From the NCBI GenBank assembly GCA_014534295.1, contig JACVRU010000020.1:1-16061 (forward strand): a DNA stretch of 16,061 nucleotides, read 5' to 3'. Below, piece after piece: positions 1 through 7,102 of this stretch. Origin of the DNA: Thermoleophilia bacterium. GTDB taxonomy: Bacteria; Actinomycetota; Thermoleophilia; Gaiellales; Gaiellaceae. How positions within the stretch are numbered: the first letter of the stretch is position 1; every line of letters begins with the position of its first letter. The notes under the pieces are model-generated. The model did not search any database. It saw nothing but the letters and a program-made list of their open reading frames with translations, and was not told the DNA's origin. The translations under genes and the position numbers were made by a program.

Positions 1-50
1 CCCCCAGCAGGATGCCGAGCAGGTCGCCCGTGTCGTCCGCGTAGCGGTGC

Positions 51-335
51 TTGAGCCACTTCGTCGCCGGCAACGTCGACCTCGGGGCCGCGGGCTGGCT
101 GCTGCTCGGCTCGGTCCCCGGCGTGCTGATCGGGAGCCAGTTCACGGTGCGGCTGCCCGACCGCGCCCTCCGCGTCGCTCTCGCGAGCGTGCTCGTCGCC
201 AGCGGCGCGAAGCTGCTCGAGGTGCCCGCGGCCAACGCGGTCGTGATCGCCGTCCTCGTGGCCGGAGCGGTGGGCGTCTTGTGGACGATCCGCTCCGGAC
301 GGCGCCCGGCCGGGGACCAGACCGTCCGAATCTAG
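51..335 (+). pseudogene. TSUP (TauE/SafE-like) permease, C-terminal remnant
   Basis: The reading frame encodes about 94 residues ending at TAG 333-335. It resembles the last third of TauE/SafE (TSUP) membrane permeases: a hydrophobic helix around GWLLLGSVPGVLIGS, then a PDRALRVAL helix and a final hydrophobic segment. Family members are about 250-300 residues and move sulfite, sulfonates or other small organic anions across the cytoplasmic membrane. Here an in-frame TAG lies at 42-44 and no plus-strand frame of the first 50 bases reads like the missing upstream helices. TTG 51 is therefore unlikely to be a true start. The gene is either disrupted (frameshift or truncation) or cut by an assembly-edge artefact. 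Family assignment is fairly secure; substrate is unknown. Confidence 0.65.
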
Positions 336-347
336 TATTCGCGGGCC
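333..347 (+). promoter_or_regulatory. Predicted -10 box (TAGTAT) of a near-leaderless start
   Basis: TAGTAT at 333-338 is followed by nine bases and then GTG 348. No Shine-Dalgarno-like purine run lies in between. The box overlaps the TAG stop of the upstream gene. It fits the TAnnnT pattern seen before other unit heads in this window. No -35 hexamer is visible. Confidence 0.45.
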
Positions 348-1289
348 GTGCCGCGCCCCGCCTCGGCTCTCCTCGTCGCCGGCCTGCTCGTGGCCACGGC
401 AGCGGCGTTCGCGGTGACGGAGCGGCTCAAGCTCGTGCGCAGCCCGATCTTCCAGACGCAGCTCGACCGCCGCGTGTTCTCGCCGGTCTGCGGGTGCGAG
501 TCGGACACGGTCGAGCTCGGGTTTCGGCTGCGGAGCGCGGACCGCCTGACGATCACCGTCGTCGACGCGGGCGGCAGCACGGTGAGCACGCTGGTCCGCG
601 GCGAGCGGCGGGCCGCCGGGCCGGTGGTCGTCCGCTGGGACGGGCGCGGCGACGACGGCAGCGTCGTCCCCGAAGGCACGTACAAGCCGCGGGTCCACCT
701 CGCCGGCCAGCACCGGACGATCGAGCTCCCCAACCCGACGCGTGTCGACACCGCGCCGCCCACCGTGCTCGAGCTCACGGCCGAGCCGCGCCGGTTCTCG
801 CCGGACGGGGACGGGCGCCGCGACAAGGTCGCCGTCCGCTTCCGGCTCGGCGAGGAGGGCCGGGCCGAGCTCTACGTCGGCGGCGAGCTCCGCGTCACCC
901 AGAGGCGCCGGCTGGCCGCCGGGAAGCTCGACTGGCACGGCCTGCGCGGGGAGCGCGGCCTGCCGGCGGGCGTCTACGAGCTCTCGCTCGTCGGCGTCGA
1001 CCGGGCCGGCAACCGCAGCCGGCCGGGCGGCCCCGTCGCGGTCACCATCCGCTACGTCGAGCTGTCCCGGCGCGTGATCACCGTCCGGGCCGGGCGGCGC
1101 TTCAGCGTCCGCGTGGCGACCGATGCCGAGTCGTTCTCCTGGCGGCTCGGGCGGGCGGGCGGGCGGGCCCTGCCGGGTGTCCTCGTCGTCCGCGCCCCGC
1201 AGCGTCCCGGCCGCTATGCCCTCGTCGTCGAGGCGAACGACCGCCGGGCGCGCGCGAACGTGACCGTCGAGGCGGCCCGTGCCCGTTGA
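348..1289 (+). CDS. Secreted or membrane-anchored FlgD-Ig-like protein
   Basis: The 313-residue protein begins at GTG 348. Residues 6-22 form one hydrophobic segment (signal peptide or anchor), so the rest should lie outside the membrane. Residues about 43-120 match a FlgD-type Ig-like fold, with the hallmark VVVRWDGRGDDGSVVPEGTY near 93-112. Residues about 148-236 form a second such domain, opening with FSPDGDGRRD, an Asp-rich loop like the FSPNGDG motif of surface beta-sandwich proteins, and containing LPAGVYELSLVGVDRAGN. Residues 237-310 look like a third beta-rich domain. Such domains occur in flagellar hook caps and in many exported proteins; no flagellar gene is near, so a surface role is more likely. 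The end overlaps the O-antigen ligase gene by 11 bases, indicating one operon. Function beyond 'extracellular structural domain protein' is unknown. Confidence 0.8.
   Translation: MPRPASALLVAGLLVATAAAFAVTERLKLVRSPIFQTQLDRRVFSPVCGCESDTVELGFRLRSADRLTITVVDAGGSTVSTLVRGERRAAGPVVVRWDGRGDDGSVVPEGTYKPRVHLAGQHRTIELPNPTRVDTAPPTVLELTAEPRRFSPDGDGRRDKVAVRFRLGEEGRAELYVGGELRVTQRRRLAAGKLDWHGLRGERGLPAGVYELSLVGVDRAGNRSRPGGPVAVTIRYVELSRRVITVRAGRRFSVRVATDAESFSWRLGRAGGRALPGVLVVRAPQRPGRYALVVEANDRRARANVTVEAARAR
1149..1168 (+). repeat. (GGGC)5 tandem tetranucleotide tract
   Basis: Five perfect copies of GGGC lie inside the FlgD-Ig-like gene and encode the GRAGGRA stretch near residues 268-274. The G-runs could form a G-quadruplex. 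Gain or loss of one unit would shift the frame. Confidence 0.8.
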
Positions 1290-2709
1290 GCTGGCCCGGG
1301 TCGCGGGCGTGGTCGCCGCGGCCGGGCTGGGAGTGCTCCTTCTCGCGCCGTGGCGCTGGGCCAGGCTCGCCGGGCTGGCCGCCTGGGGGGCCGGCGCCGT
1401 CGGCCTGCTCGCCTACCTCGAACCGATCACCGGCACGGTCCGGCTCACGGCGGCGGCGGCCGGGCTCGCCCTGGCCTCGGCCGCACTGGCCGCGGTCTTC
1501 CTCCGCTGGCCGTGGCTCGTCGCGCTCGGAGCCCTCGCCCTGGCACCGGCTCGGATCCCGCTCGACCTGGGCGGGGAGCAGGCGAAGCTGCTCGTGCCGC
1601 TCTACGTCGTCATCGCCGGCGCCTCGCTGGCGCTCGCCTGGCAGCTCTCGCTCGGGGACGGCCGGGCCCGTGAGCTCGGCCCGCTGGCGTGGCCAGTCGC
1701 GGCGCTGGTCACCTGGTTCGGGCTGACGCTCGCCTGGAGCGACGACGTGCGCGAGGGCGCCGTCTCGCTCGTCGCGTTCTACCTGCCGTTCGGCCTGCTC
1801 GCCCTGGTGCTCGCGCGCCTGCCGTGGAGCCGCCGGTGGCTGACCGCGCTCGCGATCCAGCTCGCGACGATGGGGATCGTCTTCGCGGCGATCGGGATCT
1901 TCCAGTGGATCTCGCGGGACGTGTTCTGGAACCCGCGGGTGATCGTCGGCAACGCCTACGCGCCCTTCTACCGGGTCAACTCGGTGTTCTGGGACCCGTC
2001 GGTCTACGGCCGCTTCCTCGTCCTCGCGCTCCTGATGCTGCTCGTGGTCGTGCTCTTCGGGCGGTCGCTGCGCCTGTCCATCCTCGCCGTGCTCGCGATC
2101 GCGGCCGTCTGGACGGGGCTGGTCTTCTCCTTCTCGCAGTCCAGCTTCGGCGCGTTGATCGCAGGCGTGCTCGCGCTCGGCGCGATCGCCTGGGGCCGCA
2201 AGGCGGTCCTCGCACTCGCCGTCGTCGCCGCCGTGCTGCTGGCGGTCGGCTTCGCCGCCGAGTCGGTCCGCTCGGAGCTCCGGCGGGACGTCGATCGGGT
2301 GACGAGCGGCCGCTACGACCTCGTCCGGAACGGGGTCCGCATCGCCGCCGACCGCCCGGCCTCGGGCGTTGGCCTGGGCAGCTTCGAGGTCGCCTACGCC
2401 GAGCACACCGGTTTGACCGGGGACGAGCCGAGGCAGGCGGCGTCCCACACGACGCCCGTCACCGTCGCGGCCGAGACGGGCCTGCCCGGCCTGCTGCTGT
2501 TCGCCTGGCTCGTCGCGGTGCCGCTCGTGCTGGGCTTCCGGCGCGCCTCACGGAGCTTCGCGGGCCGCGTGTCGCTTATCGTCGCCCTCGCCGTGCTCGC
2601 GATCGGCGTCCACAGCCTCTTCTACAGCGCCTTCTTCGAGGACCCGATGACCTGGGGCGCGCTCGGCCTCTCCGCGCTCGTCGCCGCCTGGCGAGGTGAC
2701 GGGAGGTGA
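1279..2709 (+). CDS. O-antigen ligase / Wzy-type polymerase family membrane protein
   Basis: The 476-residue protein starts at GTG 1279 with GAGG at 1269-1272 as a likely ribosome site. It has roughly ten to twelve hydrophobic helices. The Wzy_C/O-antigen-ligase region lies near residues 230-420: RVNSVFWDPSVYGRF (232-246), a large outside loop (about 330-395) with RYDLVRNGVRIAADRPASGVGLGSF (split around 345-369) and SHTTPVTVAAETGLPGLLLF (389-408). H390 and E399 fit the conserved loop positions of the family. Members either polymerise lipid-linked repeat units, ligate glycan to a lipid carrier, or attach glycan to protein, all on the outer face of the cytoplasmic membrane. The sequence alone does not tell which. 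The start overlaps the FlgD-Ig gene and the stop overlaps the PIG-L start (GTGA), so translation is probably coupled. Confidence 0.88.
   Translation: MPVELARVAGVVAAAGLGVLLLAPWRWARLAGLAAWGAGAVGLLAYLEPITGTVRLTAAAAGLALASAALAAVFLRWPWLVALGALALAPARIPLDLGGEQAKLLVPLYVVIAGASLALAWQLSLGDGRARELGPLAWPVAALVTWFGLTLAWSDDVREGAVSLVAFYLPFGLLALVLARLPWSRRWLTALAIQLATMGIVFAAIGIFQWISRDVFWNPRVIVGNAYAPFYRVNSVFWDPSVYGRFLVLALLMLLVVVLFGRSLRLSILAVLAIAAVWTGLVFSFSQSSFGALIAGVLALGAIAWGRKAVLALAVVAAVLLAVGFAAESVRSELRRDVDRVTSGRYDLVRNGVRIAADRPASGVGLGSFEVAYAEHTGLTGDEPRQAASHTTPVTVAAETGLPGLLLFAWLVAVPLVLGFRRASRSFAGRVSLIVALAVLAIGVHSLFYSAFFEDPMTWGALGLSALVAAWRGDGR
2694..2699 (+). promoter_or_regulatory. Shine-Dalgarno AGGTGA for the PIG-L gene
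   Basis: AGGTGA is complementary to the conserved 16S rRNA 3' end and sits six bases before GTG 2706, inside the end of the ligase gene. It supports GTG 2706 as the start. It contrasts with the unit-head genes, which lack such a site. Confidence 0.6.
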
Positions 2710-3341
2710 CCTCGGGCTGGAAACGCGCGCTCGTGCTCGCGCCGCACACGGACGACGGGGAGTTCGGCTGCGGTGGGACGATGGCGCGGCTCGTCGAGGA
2801 GGGGGCCGAGGTGCGCTACGTCGCGTTCTCGATCGCGACCCGCTCGCTGCCCGACGGGTTCGCCCCGGACACGCTCGCGGGCGAGGTGCGCGAGGCGACC
2901 GCGGAGCTCCGCATTCCCGAGGCGCAGCTGACGGTGCACGACTTCGACGTGCGCACCTTCCCGGCGCGCCGTCAGGACATCCTCGAGCTGCTGATCGCGC
3001 TCTGGGAGGAGTGGCCGCCGGACGTCGTCTTCCAGCCCAGCCTGCACGACGTCCACCAGGACCACCAGGTGATCGCCGCCGAGGGGCTGCGGGCCTTCAA
3101 GCGGACGACGATCCTCGGCTACGAGATTCCCTGGAACAACTACGACTTCGCCTACCAGGCGTACGTCGCGCTCGAGCGCCGGCACCTCGAGCGGAAGGCG
3201 GCCGCGCTCGCCCGCTACGCCTCGCAGCAGCACCGGCGCTACTCCGACCCCGAGTACATGTGGAGCCTCGCGCGCACGCACGGGATCAACGTCAATCGCG
3301 AGTACGCGGAGGTGTTCGAGGTCTACCGAGTCGTGGCGTAG
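2706..3341 (+). CDS. PIG-L (LmbE-like) family zinc deacetylase
   Basis: The 211-residue protein matches the PIG-L/LmbE fold, whose members remove N-acetyl groups from GlcNAc-type sugars and related substrates using zinc. The N-terminal motif is APHTDDGEFGCGG (residues 12-24), a variant of the usual PHPDDE; H14 and D17 are the expected zinc ligand and general base. The second motif, HDVHQDH (114-120), supplies the third ligand. Length is typical. GTG 2706 overlaps the previous TGA, and AGGTGA at 2694-2699 is a good Shine-Dalgarno six bases upstream, one of the clearest in the window. Position after a ligase gene suggests deacetylation of an amino sugar in a surface glycan or its lipid-linked precursor. 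Exact substrate is unknown; a mycothiol- or bacillithiol-type deacetylase seems less likely from context. Confidence 0.88.
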   Translation: MTSGWKRALVLAPHTDDGEFGCGGTMARLVEEGAEVRYVAFSIATRSLPDGFAPDTLAGEVREATAELRIPEAQLTVHDFDVRTFPARRQDILELLIALWEEWPPDVVFQPSLHDVHQDHQVIAAEGLRAFKRTTILGYEIPWNNYDFAYQAYVALERRHLERKAAALARYASQQHRRYSDPEYMWSLARTHGINVNREYAEVFEVYRVVA

Positions 3342-3350
3342 GGTTCGCGC
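3339..3350 (+). promoter_or_regulatory. Predicted -10 box (TAGGGT) with leaderless spacing
   Basis: TAGGGT at 3339-3344, then six bases, then GTG 3351. The box shares its TAG with the PIG-L stop codon. No Shine-Dalgarno is present. The spacing puts the transcription start at or within a base or so of the start codon. Confidence 0.5.
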
Positions 3351-4535
3351 GTGGAGCCCGAGCAGCACCCGATCCGGCTGGTCGTCGCGGACGACCTGCG
3401 CCGGTCGCGGCTGACCGTCCTCTTCCGGCTCCTGCTCTCGCTGCCGCACCTCGTGTGGCTCTGGCTCTGGACACTCGTCGTGCTCTTGGCCGCCGTGGTC
3501 GCCTGGATCGCCGCGCTCTTCGCCGGGCGCCTGCCCGATCCGTTCCACCGGTTCCTGTCCGCGTACGTGCGCTACGGGACGCACGTGGCCGCGTACCTGT
3601 CGCTGGCCGCGAATCCCTTCCCCGGCTTCGTCGGCCGGCCGGGCTCCTTCCCGGTCGACCTCGAGGTGGCGGAGCCCGAGCGCCAGAACCGCTGGTCGAT
3701 CTTCTTCCGGCCGATCCTCGGCATCCCGGCTCTTCTGCTCGCCGCCGCGTTCTCCGGAGGGAACGGCGGCGGTGGTGGGGGCGGGGCGATCGGCACGTCG
3801 GCGTTCCTCGGCTGGTTCGCGTCGCTCGTGCGGGGACGCATGCCGGGGGGCCTGCGCGGCCTGCTGGCCTACTCCATCCGGTACGTCGCCCAGACGTACG
3901 GCTACCTGCTCCTGCTCACCAGCCGCTATCCGGACGCGCACCCGGCCGCGCCCGTGCTCGAGCGGCCGCTCGACCATCCCATCCGGCTCGAGGCGCGGGA
4001 GGACCTCCGCCGCTCGCGCCTGACCGTCCTGTTCCGGCTGCTGCTCTACCTGCCTCACCTCGTCTGGCTGCTGCTCTGGGGGATTGCCGCCTTCCTGGCG
4101 GCGATCGCGAACTGGTTCGCGGCGCTCGTGCGCGGCCGGCCGGCGCCGCCGCTGCACCGCTTCCTCGCCGCCTACGTCCGCTACCTGACGCACACGTCGG
4201 CCTTCGTCTACCTGGTCGCGAACCCGTTCCCCGGCTTCACCGGCCGGCCGGGCACCTATCCGGTGGAGCTCCTGATCGCGGAACCGGAGCGCCAGAACCG
4301 GTGGGTGACCGGTTTCCGGCTGCTGCTGGCGCTGCCCGCGATCCTCCTGCTGTCGGCGCTCAACGCCGCCTTCGGGATCTCGGCGGCGCTCGCCTGGTTC
4401 CACTCGCTCGTGCTCGGGCGCACGCGCCCCGGGCTGCTCGGGCTTGGGGCGTATTCCCTCCGCTATGCCGGTCAGGTGTACGCCTACCTCCTCCTCCTGA
4501 CCGTCCGCTATCCGCACAGTGCCCCGCCCGCTTAG
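3351..4535 (+). CDS. DUF4389 membrane protein with four repeated modules
   Basis: The 394-residue protein is built as A-B-A'-B'. A (about 6-100) and A' (about 209-300) share RRSRLTVLFRLLL.LPHLVWL and VANPFPGF/AANPFPGF. B (about 114-195) and B' (about 316-390) share ERQNRW at the start and LGAYSLRY..Q.YAYLLLLT.RYP at the end. All four modules show the FR-hydrophobic-helix ... W...L..GR ... (A/G)Y..RY pattern of DUF4389, so the protein likely has eight or more membrane helices. DUF4389 has no assigned biochemical role. A glycine run (about 136-145) interrupts module B. GTG 3351 follows a -10-like box. The 3' end overlaps the M48 protease gene by 17 bases, indicating co-translation and possibly a functional link. 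I infer an integral membrane protein; function unknown. Confidence 0.85.
   Translation: MEPEQHPIRLVVADDLRRSRLTVLFRLLLSLPHLVWLWLWTLVVLLAAVVAWIAALFAGRLPDPFHRFLSAYVRYGTHVAAYLSLAANPFPGFVGRPGSFPVDLEVAEPERQNRWSIFFRPILGIPALLLAAAFSGGNGGGGGGGAIGTSAFLGWFASLVRGRMPGGLRGLLAYSIRYVAQTYGYLLLLTSRYPDAHPAAPVLERPLDHPIRLEAREDLRRSRLTVLFRLLLYLPHLVWLLLWGIAAFLAAIANWFAALVRGRPAPPLHRFLAAYVRYLTHTSAFVYLVANPFPGFTGRPGTYPVELLIAEPERQNRWVTGFRLLLALPAILLLSALNAAFGISAALAWFHSLVLGRTRPGLLGLGAYSLRYAGQVYAYLLLLTVRYPHSAPPA
3767..3786 (+). repeat. G-rich tract coding for a glycine run
   Basis: A run of GGC/GGT/GGG codons encodes about eight near-consecutive glycines between the helices of module B in the DUF4389 protein. The other three modules lack it, so it looks like a low-complexity insertion in a loop. 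Confidence 0.7.
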
Positions 4536-5739
4536 CGGGTTCCTAGCCGTCCTCGCAGCGGGCGGCTGGCTTGCGGCGGCCTGGTATCTCTGGCAGACGA
4601 GCGTCCCGACCGGCCTCGACCTGCCCGATCTGGAGCCCTCGCGCTTCTTCAGTCGCGCGACGCTCGAGGAGGCGGACGACTACGGCCTCGTCCTCGACGT
4701 GCTCGCGGTCGGGGCGGCAGCGGCGCTCGTGGCCGTGCTCGCCGTCTACGCGGCGAAGGGGGCGGCCTTCGCGCGCGAGTCGGCGGCCGGCCGCATCGGC
4801 ACCGGGATGCTGCTCGGGATGCTCGGCCTCGGTCTCGTCTGGCTCTTCCAGATCGGCTTCGGCGTGGCCCAGCTCTGGTGGCAGCGGCGGCATGGCCTCA
4901 GCCGCCAGGGCTACGTGGAGTGGCTGCTCGGGGACTGGTGGGCGCTCGGCGCCGAGTTCCTCTTCGTCTGCCTGGCGCTCGTGATCGTCATGGGGCTCGC
5001 CGGACCGCTCGGCGACCGGTGGTGGCTCGCGGCCGCGCCCGCGTTCGTCGGGCTCACGCTGCTGTTCGCCTTCCTGCTTCCGTACCTGCTCGCCGAGGCC
5101 ACCGCCCGGCCGGACCCGCAGCTCGCCGCCGACGCGCGCCGGGTCGCCGCCACGCAGGGCGTGGAGAAGGTGCCGCTGCGGGTGCAGGAGGTGAGCGGCC
5201 ACACGTCCCTGCCGAACGCGTACGCCGCCGGGCTCGGGCCGAGCCGGAAGGTCGTCCTCTGGGACACCCTCCTCGACGACCGGTTCAGCGACGAGGAGGT
5301 GCTCGTCGTCGTCGCCCACGAATACGGCCACCACGCGCAGCAGCACATCTGGAAGCTCGCGGGCTGGTTCGCGCTGTTCGCGTTCCCGGGGACGGCGATC
5401 GTGGCGCTCGCGACCCGGCGGCGGGGCGGGATGCGCAGGCCGGAGGCGGTGCCGCTCGGGCTGTTCCTCGTAGTCGTGCTCCAGCTCCTGGCGCAGCCGG
5501 TCTCCAACGAGTTCTCGCGCCGGCTCGAGGCCGAGGCGGACTGGCGGGCGTTGGAGGCGACCCGCGACCCCGAGGCCGCCGCAGGGCTGTTCGAGGAGTT
5601 CACGCGTCTCGCGCTGGAGGATCCGGAGCCGCCGGGCTGGGCCTACTTCTTCCAGGCGACGCATCCGAGCGTCATGGAGCGGATCGCCATGGCAGAAGCC
5701 TGGCGCGCTCGGCGGGAAGGTAGAAGCCGAGCGGGATGA
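4519..5739 (+). CDS. M48 family membrane metallopeptidase (Ste24/HtpX-like)
   Basis: The 406-residue protein starts at GTG 4519 inside the end of the DUF4389 gene. The first ~190 residues carry several membrane helices (about 7-23, 57-78, 97-118, 144-162, 168-192), resembling the Ste24/CAAX-protease N-terminal region. The M48 domain follows: LPNAYAAGLG (231-240), the zinc motif HEYGH (267-271) with E268 as catalytic base, and SRRLEAEAD (333-341), where E337 is the likely third zinc ligand. THPSVMERI (381-389) is a conserved C-terminal element. More hydrophobic helices lie at about 281-298 and 311-328. Members cleave membrane or prenylated proteins and act in membrane-protein quality control; the bacterial substrate here is unknown. 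All catalytic residues are intact. The last 68 bases overlap the flippase gene on the other strand. Confidence 0.9.
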   Translation: MPRPLSGFLAVLAAGGWLAAAWYLWQTSVPTGLDLPDLEPSRFFSRATLEEADDYGLVLDVLAVGAAAALVAVLAVYAAKGAAFARESAAGRIGTGMLLGMLGLGLVWLFQIGFGVAQLWWQRRHGLSRQGYVEWLLGDWWALGAEFLFVCLALVIVMGLAGPLGDRWWLAAAPAFVGLTLLFAFLLPYLLAEATARPDPQLAADARRVAATQGVEKVPLRVQEVSGHTSLPNAYAAGLGPSRKVVLWDTLLDDRFSDEEVLVVVAHEYGHHAQQHIWKLAGWFALFAFPGTAIVALATRRRGGMRRPEAVPLGLFLVVVLQLLAQPVSNEFSRRLEAEADWRALEATRDPEAAAGLFEEFTRLALEDPEPPGWAYFFQATHPSVMERIAMAEAWRARREGRSRAG

Positions 5740-7102
5740 GCGCGAGGGGGTAGGCGGCGACGAGCGCGAGCGCGACGAGGAGCGGGACCTCCGCCGCGCG
5801 CGCCAGCACGGTCAGCCCGACCGCGACGACGATCGCCGTGACCACGCGCCGCCACTGGTAGGGGACCGGGAAGACCGTCTGCGCGCGCCAGACCATCCCC
5901 GCGAACATGAGCGTGTAAGCGGCGACCGTGGCGAACGCGGCCCCCATGCGGCCGAAGGGCGGGATCAGGACGAGGTTGAGCGCCACGTTGAGGATCGCCG
6001 CGGCGCCCGTCACGGTCCAGTTGAGTCGGGTGGCGCGCACGCGGCCGACGCTGATCACGGCGACGGTGTAGCCGCCGAAGGCGGCGACGGAGAAGGCGAG
6101 CGGCGCGACGACGTCCTCCGCCGGGTAGAAGGACTCGGTCGTGAGCAGGCGCAGGAGCCAGGGGGCGAGGGCGCCGAGCGCGAGCGCGAGCCAGCAGGTG
6201 ACGACGACGACGTAGGTCAATACGAAGCTGTACGTCCGCTTCGCCTCGCGGTCGTCCTCGATCGAGTAGGCGAACGCCGGCCAGCCCATCCGGAACGCCG
6301 TCAGGAGCAGCACCATCGCGGACGCGAGCCGCGAGCCGATCGAGTAGAGGCCGACCTCGTGCGTGTCGGCGAGCTTGACGAGGAAGAAGCGGTCGCTGAA
6401 GTTCGTCGCCCAGAGCGCGACGACCGACGGGACGAGCGGCAGGCCGTACCGGCTCATGCTGCGGTAGAGGGCCCGGTCGAAAGCGAAGCCGAGCACGCCG
6501 CGGCGGTGGACGAGCAGTCCGGCGTAGACGATCACCGTCCCGGTGAAGTTGCCGACGATCACGCCGAGCGGCCCCTGCTCGTAGACCACGACCAAGAGGA
6601 CGGTGGCCGCGACGGTCAGGACGAGGTTCGCGAGTGTCGCGACGACGTAGGCGCCGGAACGCTTCTCGACGCGGAACATCGAGGTCATCTGCTCGTAGTT
6701 CATGGCCGCCCAGAGGCCGACGAAGGCGGCGGCCACGAGGTCGCGGTGCGCCGCGGTCCCGAACAGGAGGTGGGAGACCGTGCCGGCGAAGACGACGCCC
6801 GCGACGAGGACGCCGGTGGCGGCGCCCATGACGTACCAGAACGTGGTCAGGACCACCCGGCGCCGCCGGTCTTCGTCCGCCGAGTCGAAGTAGAAGCGGA
6901 AGAACGCGCTCTTCATCGCCTGGGCGACGAGCGCGGTCAGGACGGCGGCGAGCGCGACGAGGGTCTCGATCAGCCCGTAGTCGGCGGGCGTCAGGTAGCG
7001 CGTGTAGAGCGGCAGGAGCGCCACGCTGACCAGCCGCGCGACGAGGTTGCCGAGGCCGTAGAGCGCCGAGTGGCGCAGGAGCTCCTTCAGCCGCTCGAAC
7101 AT
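5672..7102 (-). CDS. Oligosaccharide flippase (Wzx/MATE-like, polysaccharide biosynthesis)
   Basis: The 476-residue protein starts at ATG (7102-7100) with MFERLKELLRHSALYGLGN, the usual N terminus of polysaccharide-biosynthesis flippases. It has about twelve to fourteen membrane helices and family signatures such as LLPLYTRYLTPADYGLIE (29-46), RYGLPLVPSVVALWATNFSDR in the middle and LNVALNLVLIPPFGRMGAAF later. These MOP-superfamily transporters move lipid-linked glycan units across the cytoplasmic membrane. The frame stays open upstream to 8155, but that part is antisense to the methyltransferase and is not real protein. ATG overlaps the methyltransferase stop by one base (TGATG), so translation is coupled. 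The 3' end overlaps the M48 protease gene by 68 bases tail to tail. The transported glycan is not known. Confidence 0.9.
   Translation of the reverse strand: MFERLKELLRHSALYGLGNLVARLVSVALLPLYTRYLTPADYGLIETLVALAAVLTALVAQAMKSAFFRFYFDSADEDRRRRVVLTTFWYVMGAATGVLVAGVVFAGTVSHLLFGTAAHRDLVAAAFVGLWAAMNYEQMTSMFRVEKRSGAYVVATLANLVLTVAATVLLVVVYEQGPLGVIVGNFTGTVIVYAGLLVHRRGVLGFAFDRALYRSMSRYGLPLVPSVVALWATNFSDRFFLVKLADTHEVGLYSIGSRLASAMVLLLTAFRMGWPAFAYSIEDDREAKRTYSFVLTYVVVVTCWLALALGALAPWLLRLLTTESFYPAEDVVAPLAFSVAAFGGYTVAVISVGRVRATRLNWTVTGAAAILNVALNLVLIPPFGRMGAAFATVAAYTLMFAGMVWRAQTVFPVPYQWRRVVTAIVVAVGLTVLARAAEVPLLVALALVAAYPLALIPLGFYLPAERARLLPWRSAP

Noticed and set aside
47..1726. 559-codon plus-strand open frame across the TSUP, FlgD-Ig and ligase genes
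   Set aside because: The product is Arg/Pro/Gly-rich with no domain pattern, and it overlaps three genes that have clear family matches in other frames; it is a high-GC shadow.
2622..4517. 631-codon minus-strand open frame
   Set aside because: Antisense to the PIG-L and DUF4389 genes, with a charged low-complexity product (many Glu, Arg, Gln); typical antisense shadow.
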